NCBI GenBank assembly: GCA_021648185.1
Contig: JAKITH010000003.1
Coordinates: forward strand, 1 to 23,491
Reading direction: 5' to 3'
Length of the DNA: 23,491 nt
Origin: Thiomicrorhabdus sp.
GTDB lineage: Bacteria; Pseudomonadota; Gammaproteobacteria; Thiomicrospirales; Thiomicrospiraceae
The notes beneath the pieces were generated by a model. That model was not told the origin of the DNA. It was given only the letters and a program-made list of their open reading frames with translations, and searched no databases. The translations under genes were made by a program, and so were the position numbers. Of this stretch, positions 1 to 7,780 are shown one piece after another (the stretch's first letter is position 1; every line of letters begins with the position of its first letter).

Positions 1-569
1 CCATGCTCGATATGTTTACCATTCGCAAGCACAAAGGCGATATTTTTGACCTAAAAGTCGCTATTGTGGGCGATGTACTGCATAGCCGCGTGGTACGCTC
101 GCAAATTCAAGCCCTCAGTATTTTAGAAGCCCGAGAAATTCGTGTGGTGGGTCCCAAAACTCTGATGCCCGAAAACCCAGAAGCCCTAGGCGTACACATC
201 TATCACAACATGGAAGAGGGCATTGCCGGTGTGGATGTCATTATTATGGTGCGCCTGCAAAATGAGCGTATGACCAGTGCGCTCATTCCCAGTGAAAAAG
301 AGTTCTTTAAACTCTACGGCCTAACGGAAGCACGTTTGGCACTGGCCAAACCCGATGCCATTGTGATGCATCCTGGTCCCATTAATAGAGGGGTCGAAAT
401 TGAATCCGCTGTCGCCGATGGCCCTCAGTCGGTTATTTTAGAGCAGGTCACTTACGGTATTGCGGTGCGCATGGCCGTGATGTCCATCATCATGAGCAAC
501 GCCGCCCAATTGAGTCAATACAAGGCCGAGCAAATTGCGCAAGCGACACCACAGGAGGAGAACGCATGA
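1..569 (+). CDS. pyrB: Aspartate carbamoyltransferase catalytic chain, C-terminal part (5' truncated by window)
   Basis: Catalyses carbamoyl phosphate + aspartate to carbamoyl aspartate, the first committed step of cytosolic pyrimidine synthesis. The visible 188 residues form the aspartate-binding half of the enzyme. Family hallmarks are MLDMFTIR at the left edge, [12 protein letters not shown], the MVRLQNERM strand and [11 protein letters not shown] near the C-terminus. The ATG at base 3 lies inside the conserved MLDMFTIR segment, so it is an internal Met and the true start is upstream of the window. Its stop overlaps the next ORF by 4 bases (ATGA), and the good SD GGAGGAG sits in its last codons, so the two genes are translationally coupled. 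A pyrB directly coupled to a defective pyrC is the Pseudomonas-type dodecameric ATCase arrangement (established knowledge). Confidence 0.97.
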   Translation, partial: MLDMFTIRKHKGDIFDLKVAIVGDVLHSRVVRSQIQALSILEAREIRVVGPKTLMPENPEALGVHIYHNMEEGIAGVDVIIMVRLQNERMTSALIPSEKEFFKLYGLTEARLALAKPDAIVMHPGPINRGVEIESAVADGPQSVILEQVTYGIAVRMAVMSIIMSNAAQLSQYKAEQIAQATPQEENA

Positions 570-1858
570 GACTTGCCATTACTAACGGACGTGTGATCGA
601 TCCCGCTCAAAACATTGACCAAGTCACCAATATCTATCTCTCACGCGGTAAAATTGCAGGCATTGGTGATCTGCCGCCCGAAGGCTTTAGTGCCGATAAG
701 GAGCTGGATGCAACGGATAAATGGATTCTGCCCGGACTGGTTGATCTTCAAGCTCGCCTAGGCGAACCCGGCAGCCACTATGCTGGCTCCATCGCCTCCG
801 AAACCCAAGCTGCGGTTGCTGGTGGCATCACCAGCATTTGTTGCCCGCCCGATACTGCGCCCGTAAATGATTCTCAAGCCGTTACTGAGTTACTGCAACG
901 TCGCGCACGTCAAGCCGCCACGGCATTTGTGATGCCTATTGGCGCATTAACTCAAGGACTCAAGGGCGAACGTTTAAGCAGTATTTATGCGTTAAAACAG
1001 GCGGGGTGCGTCGCCTTAAGCCAAGCCAACCAACCGATTCAAAACGCGTTAACGCTCAAAAATGCCTTAGAGTACACTGCCTCGCACGATATCGTGGTGA
1101 TGCTCCGATGCGAAGACCACCAACTCAAAAATAGTGGCGTGGCACACAGCGGCATGGTCAGTACACGACTGGGGCTGCCTGAGATTCCCCCTTCTGCCGA
1201 AACGTCCGCCTTAGCGCGTGACTTGATTTTGGTGGAAGAGACGGGCATTCGCGCACACTTTTCGCAACTCTCCTGCGCCCGCTCGGTAGAGATGATTGCC
1301 GACGCCAAAAAACGCGGTTTACCCATTACCTGCGATGTAGCAATTCATCAACTGCATTTAACCGAAATGGATGTACTGGGCTTTAACAGTCTGTTTCATG
1401 TATCGCCGCCCTTACGCAGCATGGCGGATAAAGAAGCGTTATTAAACGGCTTAAAAACTGGCGTAATTGATGCCGTCGTCAGTGACCATACGCCCATTCA
1501 TAAAGACGATAAACTGTTGCCATTTGGCGAGAGCCTTCCCGGCATCAGTGGCTTAGAAACCCTATTGCCTCTCCTACTCAAGCTGGTTAACGATTATGGA
1601 CTGGATTTAATGACCGCCATTCGTGCCGTCACCCATAACCCTGCTAATATTTTAGGGATTCATACCGGCAGTCTCAAAAACAACCAATCGGCCGATCTCT
1701 GTATTTTAGACCCCAAAGACTACTGGACTCTAAACCCTGACGAACTGGTCAGTGAAGGCAAAAACACCCCCTTTAAAGGCTGGGAGTTTATTGGTACGAT
1801 TGAGCAGACCTTCTTTCAGGGGCGCCCTGTTTATCGTAATCCAAGCCTGCCCAAATAA
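566..1858 (+). CDS. pyrC': Dihydroorotase-like PyrC' (PyrX-type, probably non-catalytic ATCase partner)
   Basis: A 430-residue amidohydrolase-fold protein of the dihydroorotase family. The overall fold markers are present: GRVIDP near the start, PGLVDL at 56-61, GGITSI at 86-91 and VSDHTP at 305-310. The metal site looks broken. The N-terminal His-x-His of active enzymes is Gln62-Ala63-Arg64 ([10 protein letters not shown]), the metal-binding Asp of the FTDDG-type loop is replaced (SQAN, 152-155), and the His of the usual DHCED is Arg181 (LRCED). His231 and Asp307 remain. By analogy with Pseudomonas PyrC', it most likely holds the PyrB complex together, with active dihydroorotase encoded elsewhere (inference). 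ATGA overlap with pyrB; SD GGAGGAG. Full length for the family. Confidence 0.93.
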   Translation: MRLAITNGRVIDPAQNIDQVTNIYLSRGKIAGIGDLPPEGFSADKELDATDKWILPGLVDLQARLGEPGSHYAGSIASETQAAVAGGITSICCPPDTAPVNDSQAVTELLQRRARQAATAFVMPIGALTQGLKGERLSSIYALKQAGCVALSQANQPIQNALTLKNALEYTASHDIVVMLRCEDHQLKNSGVAHSGMVSTRLGLPEIPPSAETSALARDLILVEETGIRAHFSQLSCARSVEMIADAKKRGLPITCDVAIHQLHLTEMDVLGFNSLFHVSPPLRSMADKEALLNGLKTGVIDAVVSDHTPIHKDDKLLPFGESLPGISGLETLLPLLLKLVNDYGLDLMTAIRAVTHNPANILGIHTGSLKNNQSADLCILDPKDYWTLNPDELVSEGKNTPFKGWEFIGTIEQTFFQGRPVYRNPSLPK

Positions 1859-1859
1859 A

Positions 1860-2639
1860 ATGCTTGCGGATTCTATGCAACCTGTTCCTCAATGCCATGC
1901 CATTCAACACTGGTCACAAAATGAGCAAGAGGGTGGTTTTTGGCTACTCAACATAACAGTAGATAACTTGCCGACACCGCAACAACAGAAGGGTGAAAAA
2001 TTATCCCCCCCCCCTCTCGCCATTGAATTTGGTTGTCAATTTAGGCTTGAAAACAGTGATTATCCACTGTTTTTATTTCAAAAAAATCAAACTAAACAAC
2101 AAACCACCCTGCAACTGTTAAGCAAACACCCCCTGCCCAACACGCCGCCTAGCCACTTAAATATCACTCCAGCCACTCCCGCTTATCAAGCAATGGTAAC
2201 AACCTGCCAAACCGCCAATAATGTGATTTTATTAGGCAGTGAGCTTCATATTGCAAACCTGTTTTATCTTGCAAAAATTCGCAGCCAGCAACCCAATAGT
2301 CAAACAGTGGCACTCCTACACAGCGAAACCAATTTTCCATTCAAAGCCAAACCCGCCCTGCTCATGGCTCCTAACCTACCCCCTGAAGCCATTGGCACCA
2401 GTACACTGCTAGAAGACTGGAACATCCCCAATCGTCTCGCCAGCCAACAAGGCTTGGCAGGCTGTTTTGATGGTGCATTGGAAGCGCTCTTTGCCTACTG
2501 GCTAACAGAACAGTATAACGATAACCGTAAACCGTGGCAGGTGATTATTTGTGCCTCAAACGAGACCCAAAAAAAATGCCTAAACGTGAGCCAGTCTTTC
2601 GACTGGATTCACTGTTTAGGCACTCATTACGACTCTTAA
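1860..2639 (+). CDS. Hypothetical protein, third gene of the pyrB-pyrC' operon; weak ferredoxin-reductase/PyrK-like character
   Basis: About 259 residues from the ATG one base after the pyrC' stop; ATG 1875 is an alternative start. An upstream in-frame extension to 1752 overlaps pyrC' by about 100 bases and is unlikely. The N-terminal half is Gln/Pro-rich with beta-like stretches. The middle has VILLGSELHIANLFYLAKI, followed by an acidic LLEDWNIP and GCFDGALEALFAYW. This layout recalls the NAD-binding half of ferredoxin-NADP reductase/PyrK proteins, where the first stretch would read GSGIGIAP, so the nucleotide motif would be degenerate here. No C-terminal Cys cluster for an iron-sulfur centre is seen. 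A run of ten C at 2005-2014 encodes Ser-Pro-Pro-Pro and is slippage-prone. The last codons overlap the terminator of the opposing operon. The functional reading is tentative. Confidence 0.7.
   Translation: MLADSMQPVPQCHAIQHWSQNEQEGGFWLLNITVDNLPTPQQQKGEKLSPPPLAIEFGCQFRLENSDYPLFLFQKNQTKQQTTLQLLSKHPLPNTPPSHLNITPATPAYQAMVTTCQTANNVILLGSELHIANLFYLAKIRSQQPNSQTVALLHSETNFPFKAKPALLMAPNLPPEAIGTSTLLEDWNIPNRLASQQGLAGCFDGALEALFAYWLTEQYNDNRKPWQVIICASNETQKKCLNVSQSFDWIHCLGTHYDS
2005..2014. repeat. C10 homopolymer inside the third pyr-operon gene
   Basis: Ten consecutive C on the plus strand, read in frame as part of Ser-Pro-Pro-Pro. It is the longest G/C run in the window. Tracts of this length are typical sites of slipped-strand mispairing; a one-base change here would shift the frame about 49 codons into the gene. 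Confidence 0.9.
2569..2622 (-). terminator. Rho-independent terminator of the ppk2 operon, embedded in the convergent CDS
   Basis: Arms 2577-2596 and 2601-2622 pair almost completely (outer stem TGCCTAAAC with GTTTAGGCA, inner CCAGTC with GACTGG, two single-base bulges). On the minus strand the loop is GAAA closed by C-G, and the stem is followed directly by eight T (2576 down to 2569). Orientation and T tract make this a strong terminator for the minus-strand ppk2 operon. It lies inside the last 25 codons of the opposing gene. Confidence 0.88.
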
Positions 2640-2655
2640 CAGAGTTAAGACAACG

Positions 2656-2904
2656 TTATAACTCCTCCTCACAACGGTTCTCTAATTGTTCAATTGAGGT
2701 TAAGCGTTTGCGGGTAGATTGCGCTAATGCTTCTACCTCTTTAACGGTTTCATGCAACGCGGTAGAGATGGCTTTACCCAGCGCGGCCTCAATTAAAATA
2801 TGTAATTCCTCCAAGCTTTCTTTACCTAATCCTTTTAACTGCTCGTCGGTTAAACTCTTGCGAAATCCGTCCACTACTTGATAAGCGTGTGTTTCAATGT
2901 TCAT
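2656..2904 (-). CDS. Small helical protein of unknown function, downstream of ppk2
   Basis: 82 residues, charged and alanine/leucine/glutamate-rich, predicted almost wholly helical with possible coiled-coil character (EELHILIEAALGKAI, KEVEALAQSTRKRL). There is no signal peptide or membrane segment. A clear SD AAGGAG lies 6 bases before the ATG. It begins 21 bases after the ppk2 stop and ends at the strong terminator, so the two genes form one transcript. I do not recognise a family. The tight linkage suggests a role with polyphosphate kinase, but that is inference only. The convergent pyr-operon gene stops 16 bases away. Confidence 0.8.
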   Translation of the reverse strand: MNIETHAYQVVDGFRKSLTDEQLKGLGKESLEELHILIEAALGKAISTALHETVKEVEALAQSTRKRLTSIEQLENRCEEEL

Positions 2905-2925
2905 GCTTGTACTCCTTGTTTAGCT

Positions 2926-3720
2926 TTAATCTACCTGAAAAATATCTTCACCCGAGCTGATAATTAAAGGGTCATTGGCTCCTACGACCGATTCATCTTT
3001 CCCTTCATAAGGCACCATGTTTAAAAAGTACCGCATGGTTTCTAAGCGAGCGCGTTTTTTATCATTCGACTTCACCACTGTCCAAGGGGCTTGTGTGGTG
3101 TTGGTGTAAAAAAACATATCTTCTTTGGCTTTGGTGTAGTCGTCCCATCTATCCAATGAGGCCAAATCCATTGGGCTTAACTTCCACTGCTTTAATGGAT
3201 CGTTCTTGCGCGAATTAAAGCGTCTTAACTGCTCTTTTCGCCCGACTGAAAACCAAAACTTCATCAGCTTTACACCGTCTTCAGTAATCATTCGTTCAAA
3301 CTCGGGCACTTGACGCATAAACTGGGTGTACTCTTGTGGCGTACAAAAGCCCATCACACGCTCCACGCCTGAACGGTTATACCAAGAACGGTCAAACAGG
3401 ACAATTTCACCCGCCGTTGGTAAGTTTTGTACATAGCGTTGAAAGTACCACTGACCTTTTTCGATTTCACTCGGCTTATCCAGTGCCACCACGCGTGCGC
3501 CACGTGGGTTAAGGTGCTCCATAATTCGCTTAATAGTTCCCCCTTTTCCAGCTGCATCGCGCCCTTCAAATACCAGCACAATTCGTTCGTCATTATCCTT
3601 GACCCATTTTTGCAGTTTTAACAACTCAATTTGCAATAAACGTTTGGTTTTTTCATACTCATTTTTATCAATTTTTTCACTATAAGGATAATTTTTTTCA
3701 CTTGATTTAACTTTTTTCAT
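2926..3720 (-). CDS. ppk2: Polyphosphate kinase 2 (PPK2 family, single-domain)
   Basis: 264 residues. PPK2 enzymes transfer phosphate between polyphosphate and nucleoside di- or monophosphates in the cytosol. Walker A is at about 53-61 (GRDAAGKGG), followed by TIKRIMEHLNPRG. The Walker B/lid region is LFDRSWYNRSGVERV at about 108-122. Downstream are the family blocks FWFSVGRKEQLRRF, DPLKQWKLSPMDL and DRWDDYTKAKEDMFFYT, and SNDKKRARLE near the end. Length and motifs fit the short class I type, which mostly makes NTP from NDP (subclass is inference). Strong SD AGGAGGT sits 4 bases before the ATG. A TATACT hexamer at 3761-3766 is a possible -10 without a convincing -35. It heads a two-gene operon with the 82-residue protein. 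Confidence 0.95.
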   Translation of the reverse strand: MKKVKSSEKNYPYSEKIDKNEYEKTKRLLQIELLKLQKWVKDNDERIVLVFEGRDAAGKGGTIKRIMEHLNPRGARVVALDKPSEIEKGQWYFQRYVQNLPTAGEIVLFDRSWYNRSGVERVMGFCTPQEYTQFMRQVPEFERMITEDGVKLMKFWFSVGRKEQLRRFNSRKNDPLKQWKLSPMDLASLDRWDDYTKAKEDMFFYTNTTQAPWTVVKSNDKKRARLETMRYFLNMVPYEGKDESVVGANDPLIISSGEDIFQVD

Positions 3721-3979
3721 TGGACCTCCTGATTAATTAATTTTAACGGTGAACCTATTCAGTATACGCCTATATTTCAGCCAAAAAGACCATCAGAATT
3801 CAATCTTTTTTATGGAAGGATAACAGTAAAATTTATAAGGAGAGTAACCTACAAATAGCAGGGTTTTAGGCACGTTAAAAATCAGAAAGGATGCATTATT
3901 TTTTATACAATAGAGCATTATTCCTAATCCGCAGATAGAAATGTGAATTAGGGACTATAAAACAACCCCAAAGAGCCCT
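3721..3979. other. Divergent intergenic region ppk2 / yggS
   Basis: 259 AT-rich bases that must hold the promoters of both genes. A TATACAAT-like hexamer at 3904-3911 on the plus strand and TATACT at 3761-3766 on the minus strand are possible -10 elements, neither with a good -35. A short inverted repeat CCTAAT...ATTAGG lies at about 3923-3952. No ORF, RNA gene or recognisable operator was seen. Confidence 0.4.
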
Positions 3980-4669
3980 ATGTCGAATTCACTTATTGAG
4001 CGTTATCAAACCGTGCAACAACGCATTCAAGCGGCTTGTTTGCAAGCCAGTCGTTCGGAGAACGCCGTCTCACTATTGGCGGTCAGCAAAACCAAACCCA
4101 TAGAGGATATTATTCAATTAGCCAAACTGGGGCAGTCCTGTTTTGGTGAAAATTATGTGCAAGAGTCTCTGCTCAAGATTGAGCGTTGCCCTACCCTAGA
4201 GTGGCACTTTATTGGCCCGATTCAATCCAATAAAACCAAAGCGATTGCTGAACACTTTCAGTGGGTTCACAGCATCGATCGTCTCAAAATTGCACAGCGT
4301 CTTAGCCAGCAACGCCCAGAAGGCATGAAACCCCTTAATATTTTATTAGAAGTGAACATCAGTGAAGAGGCCAGTAAGGCTGGATTTAGCCCAGATGAAC
4401 TATTAGACATTGCGCCAACAATCGCCCGCTTGCCTAACCTAAGGCTAAGGGGCTTAATGGCGATTCCACAAAAACTAGATAAAAATACCCCATTCGAGGC
4501 ACGGCGTGCGCCCTTTGCCAAAGTACGTCAACTCTTAGAGCAACTCAACCAAACACACGGATGGTCATTAGACACGCTCTCTATGGGCATGTCGGCCGAT
4601 TTAGAAGCAGCGATTATGGAAGGGGCAACCATGGTTCGCATTGGCACGGATATTTTTGGAAAACGGTAA
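3980..4669 (+). CDS. yggS: YggS/PLPBP family pyridoxal 5'-phosphate homeostasis protein
   Basis: 229 residues, full length for the family, a single alanine-racemase-like TIM barrel binding PLP without known enzymatic activity. It buffers PLP and affects amino-acid and vitamin B6 homeostasis. The PLP lysine is Lys37 in LLAVSKTKP. Other family blocks are CFGENYVQE, WHFIGPIQSNKTK, EVNISEEASKAGF, LRGLMAIPQ and SMGMSADLEAAI...VRIGTDIFG, the phosphate-binding C-terminal part. The start is the ATG followed by SNSLIERYQ; only a weak SD is seen. Divergent from ppk2 and convergent with the gsp operon. In many bacteria yggS sits by pilT or proC; here it stands alone. Confidence 0.96.
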   Translation: MSNSLIERYQTVQQRIQAACLQASRSENAVSLLAVSKTKPIEDIIQLAKLGQSCFGENYVQESLLKIERCPTLEWHFIGPIQSNKTKAIAEHFQWVHSIDRLKIAQRLSQQRPEGMKPLNILLEVNISEEASKAGFSPDELLDIAPTIARLPNLRLRGLMAIPQKLDKNTPFEARRAPFAKVRQLLEQLNQTHGWSLDTLSMGMSADLEAAIMEGATMVRIGTDIFGKR

Positions 4670-4729
4670 ACAAAAATTAAAACTGACAATGCATCAAATA
4701 CATTTTAAGGAAAATTGTAACGATTAAGC

Positions 4730-5251
4730 TTACCTATGAAAAGTTCCTGCAAACTCAGAGTGAAACTCGCTAATAATCTCTGTTTCCTCTTCTAAAATTA
4801 GAGCTATTTTTTTAGGGTCATAAAATTTTTCGGTATTAACTCGAATGAATGGATGATGCGGCTTTAGTGCTTCATTTACATATTTATCTCGCTTAATCCG
4901 CTTTTGACTTAAGTGCGATGAATCATCCAACTCAATAACAACCAAAACTTTAGTTGCCGAATCTGTGATAACAAAATCCATTCTTCTTGACCAAGCCTTT
5001 GATTTGTTTGTATACTCTTCTGGCTCTACAAGCGCAATTAAAGAAGTTTGGCAGTGAATTATGTACTGGTTATTATCGAGTGCTTTACGTAAGGAAAAGA
5101 AAAACTTTCTTTCATTTTCTGTTGTCAAATACTCTTTTTTTCTATGCCGAATTATTTCATTAGCAATATGTACTTTATTTTTTGAAGAATTGTTTTTTTT
5201 CCAAAATAATAAAAAAATTACAATAATAAACAATAAAATAATAATTTCCAT
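4730..5251 (-). CDS. DUF2726 family protein with N-terminal membrane anchor (restriction-endonuclease-like fold)
   Basis: 173 residues. Residues 2-17 are a hydrophobic helix (IIILLFIIVIFLLFW) followed by a Lys/Asn-rich linker. From about 41 onwards comes the DUF2726 pattern: YLTTENERKFFFSLRKAL, then RRMDFVITD (Asp92), VVIELDDSSH (Glu107, Asp109, Asp110, His113) and KRDKYVNEAL. This family is related to the PD-(D/E)XK / very-short-patch-like nuclease fold; its substrate is unknown. SD GGAGGGG lies 5-6 bases before the ATG. It starts 12 bases after gspN, on the same strand, so it is probably the last gene of the gsp transcript. Base composition is much more AT-rich than its neighbours (long A and T runs, AAA/AAT codons), which suggests later acquisition. 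No terminator was seen after it. Confidence 0.88.
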   Translation of the reverse strand: MEIIILLFIIVIFLLFWKKNNSSKNKVHIANEIIRHRKKEYLTTENERKFFFSLRKALDNNQYIIHCQTSLIALVEPEEYTNKSKAWSRRMDFVITDSATKVLVVIELDDSSHLSQKRIKRDKYVNEALKPHHPFIRVNTEKFYDPKKIALILEEETEIISEFHSEFAGTFHR

Positions 5252-5263
5252 TTACTTCCCCTC

Positions 5264-6064
5264 CTACCAAACCCCACGATGATTTAACACCGCAACCGTT
5301 GGGCTTTGTTTTTGTAGCATCTCTGCCCAGCTGGGCAGAGAGCTTGGCGATTGTGCAGTGACTTTTAATTGAACGGTAAACCGTTTATTCTTAAATACTT
5401 CTAATTTCCCTGAGAGTGACCAGCCCTGCTCTTTTCCCTCAATATTAAGCAACAGCTTATCACCTTCCAATTTGGGGGTAATGGTGATATTTGGAAAGGT
5501 TTCGCCTAATACATTCAGTTGTTTTAAAACGAGGTTTCCTGTCAAAACACTCGGCCACTGGCTGGCTAAATCGAGGGTTAAATCCACCTCATTTATTTGC
5601 AAGAGTCCACTTACATCCATATTTTGTAAGTCGGTCAAATTCAGCAACTTAACCAACAATGGCAAGCCAATTGTTCCATCTATATTGGTCGCCTTTAGTT
5701 CGGTTTGTTCTGAGAAGAGGGAAAACGTAACCTGGCTTCGCAGTTGGCTCTGCTCTTTTTGCCAGACATTCTGAACCTGCGCCTGACCCATCAGTAACGA
5801 CCAAAAAGAGAGTTGCCAATCGATTTTTCCAAAATGCACTAAATTTGGGGTCAGAGTAGAAACCTGAGTATTTCCTTGCCATAAGGTGCCATGGCTTGGG
5901 CTTAATTGCAGGGTATTGGGGAGCTGTTTTTGAATGCTGGGCTGTGCCAGTAGCCAGTTGATGGGCAGGTGATAGATAATGGAGATACACAGCGTCACAA
6001 CAAACAACGCAAGCAGACCAAATAACCACTTAAATGAGAGGGCTTCAACCATATTTTTTAACAT
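5264..6064 (-). CDS. gspN: Type II secretion system protein N
   Basis: 266 residues. An inner-membrane anchor at about 14-32 is followed by a periplasmic beta-rich domain typical of GspN (HGTLWQGNTQVS, IDWQLSFWSLL, DGTIGLPLL). GspN is an accessory T2SS component found only in some systems, and its exact role is unsettled. The start ATG shares one base with the gspM stop (TAATG). It is the last canonical gene of the gspC-N series. The assignment rests on topology, position and the GTLWQG-type motif. Confidence 0.9.
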   Translation of the reverse strand: MLKNMVEALSFKWLFGLLALFVVTLCISIIYHLPINWLLAQPSIQKQLPNTLQLSPSHGTLWQGNTQVSTLTPNLVHFGKIDWQLSFWSLLMGQAQVQNVWQKEQSQLRSQVTFSLFSEQTELKATNIDGTIGLPLLVKLLNLTDLQNMDVSGLLQINEVDLTLDLASQWPSVLTGNLVLKQLNVLGETFPNITITPKLEGDKLLLNIEGKEQGWSLSGKLEVFKNKRFTVQLKVTAQSPSSLPSWAEMLQKQSPTVAVLNHRGVW

Positions 6065-6549
6065 TATTTAACCACCTCAAATAACAGTTCCGCTTGCGTT
6101 ACACCGGCGAAAACCGGGGTTAGTTTCATTGATTTTGCTGTCACGCCTTGTTGCTCTAACAGGCCAATCCAACGAAATAGACGTGGCGCATCCACCTCTT
6201 CAAAACGTACTTTAACCCCTCGATTGGTCAATTTAAGCCCTTCGGTAAATTGCAGTAAATTTTGCTGACGCAGACTGTGTTGCAACGAGTCCATTAATGC
6301 AGTTTTAGAATGCACCGCCAATGTATTACCCCCCGTTGAAGAGACTACTTTAGGGGCTTGTTCAACCAGCCACAACCATTCAGATTCCGCTTTTTGTAAG
6401 GCCAATTTTTGCTGAGTGTATTGACTGTGTATCGGCGACCAAACCAGGCTGTAAAATGCCACAATCCCTAAAAAAATCACAAGGCCAATAACCAAGCGTT
6501 TTTCACGATCGGCAAGCTGAGTCCACATGGGGTTATTTTGCAGTGACAT
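6064..6549 (-). CDS. gspM: Type II secretion system protein M
   Basis: 161 residues, bitopic inner-membrane protein. A short cytosolic N-terminus holds the LADREKRL sequence common in GspM, then one TM helix at about 21-40, a coiled-coil-like segment and a small periplasmic ferredoxin-like domain. GspM partners GspL in the assembly platform. It overlaps the end of gspL by 17 bases and touches gspN by one base, so translation of L-M-N is coupled. Confidence 0.93.
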   Translation of the reverse strand: MSLQNNPMWTQLADREKRLVIGLVIFLGIVAFYSLVWSPIHSQYTQQKLALQKAESEWLWLVEQAPKVVSSTGGNTLAVHSKTALMDSLQHSLRQQNLLQFTEGLKLTNRGVKVRFEEVDAPRLFRWIGLLEQQGVTAKSMKLTPVFAGVTQAELLFEVVK

Positions 6550-7780
6550 GGAAAACTCCTTCCACTAAATTTGGGCTTACATTTTTCAGCTCAAGCTCTA
6601 TATTAATGGCTCTGGCAGAACGTTGCTGTTGACTCATGCTTACCAGCGTTTGCAGTTGCTGGGTCTGTTGTGCGCTGACCATGATGCTTAATAGGCCTCC
6701 TTCACGGTTCATTTGCCACTGCAAACGGTTAATTTTAATGTTTGGATCGGCTTTAAACAAAGGTTCAACCGCTTTCAATAATGCCACTAAGGAGTGGTTA
6801 TTTTTTTGCCCCCCCCCTTGTTGATTGTTTAAGCGTGTTTGGGTTTGCATTTTGATGTTTACAATGCGTTTGACATCGGGAAACATCTCTTTAAACAAAC
6901 GTTCGGTTTGCGCTTGATAGTGCTGAGTTTGCTTAGCAAGCGTTTGAGTTTTTTGCCACGTTGCAACCAGTAAAGCAATCAAAACCAGCCCCAGCAATAC
7001 CGCTGGCCAACGCCAATCCTGCCAATATTTTTGCTGTTTAGACTGCGCTTGGTAGTCATTTGTTCTTAAGGTGAGCCGAGAGATGGATTGATTGGAGTCT
7101 AACTGACTGTTGAGCAGATGTTGCTCACTTAACCTGTTCTGAATTATCTTTTTACCCGTTTGTTCAACCACGTTTACAAACGGAGCCAAGCAAGCTTCTC
7201 TGACTGAAAACCCCGAATACAGATCGCTTCGAATGGACAATACGCCCGCCTTTGCAATCACATTCCAGTGCTGACTCACCTGTTCTTCGCCCTCGCTTTC
7301 ATTCAAGATGGGTTGCTCTGCTACGGGCACTCGAAAACACTCTGGAACCAATTGCACATGGGTTAAGTCCAGCGATTGTAAGGTCTCAACCCACTGTTGC
7401 ATCCATTGATGCGCGACAATGGCGACCGATACCACTCCCTCTTTATTACGATTTAGTGCCACAAAGTGTAGGTTCTCTACGGGTTCAGACAGGGACTCTT
7501 CTAACGTATAAGGCAAGGCAGCCATCCAGTCAGACTGGCGTTTACCAGGCACAAAAACATCGGTTAACAGCACCAATTGACTGGGTACCCAAACCGTTGC
7601 CAGTACATTTTTTAAGTGACCTTGCTGGGTCAACTGAGCCAAACTCTCTGCCGTGTCCAACACTTGACCCTTGGCATTTTCAATAATAAACTCACCCGCC
7701 AGATTAAATCGAGCGGTCAGGTTATGTAATGCCAATGGCGTGGTTTCTAACGACCTATTTTCAGTTTGTTTATTCAGCAT
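6533..7780 (-). CDS. gspL: Type II secretion system protein L
   Basis: 415 residues. The N-terminal cytosolic part (about 1-250) has the actin-like fold that recruits the GspE ATPase (WVPSQLVLLTDVFVPGKRQSDWMAALPY, in part). One TM helix lies at about 257-275 (RWPAVLLGLVLIALLVATW), then a periplasmic helix and ferredoxin-like domain that contact GspM. The start ATG overlaps the last codons of gspK, and AAAGGTGG just upstream is a good SD. A run of nine G on the coding strand (6809-6817) encodes Gly-Gly-Gly in the periplasmic part and is a potential slippage site. Confidence 0.95.
   Translation of the reverse strand: MLNKQTENRSLETTPLALHNLTARFNLAGEFIIENAKGQVLDTAESLAQLTQQGHLKNVLATVWVPSQLVLLTDVFVPGKRQSDWMAALPYTLEESLSEPVENLHFVALNRNKEGVVSVAIVAHQWMQQWVETLQSLDLTHVQLVPECFRVPVAEQPILNESEGEEQVSQHWNVIAKAGVLSIRSDLYSGFSVREACLAPFVNVVEQTGKKIIQNRLSEQHLLNSQLDSNQSISRLTLRTNDYQAQSKQQKYWQDWRWPAVLLGLVLIALLVATWQKTQTLAKQTQHYQAQTERLFKEMFPDVKRIVNIKMQTQTRLNNQQGGGQKNNHSLVALLKAVEPLFKADPNIKINRLQWQMNREGGLLSIMVSAQQTQQLQTLVSMSQQQRSARAINIELELKNVSPNLVEGVFHVTAK
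6809..6817. repeat. C9/G9 homopolymer in gspL
   Basis: Nine C on the plus strand, read as nine G on the coding strand, encoding Gly-Gly-Gly. It is the longest such tract in the secretion operon and follows seven T. Confidence 0.9.

Noticed and set aside
1752..1859. Upstream extension of the third pyr gene overlapping pyrC'
   Set aside because: It would overlap over 100 bases of conserved pyrC' C-terminus; the ATG one base after the pyrC' stop is more plausible.
2635..2649. CTTAAC/GTTAAG hairpin as terminator of the pyr operon
   Set aside because: Six-bp AT-rich stem without a T run; too weak.
7252..7686. 144-codon open frame opposite gspL
   Set aside because: Antisense shadow, biased composition and no supporting signal.
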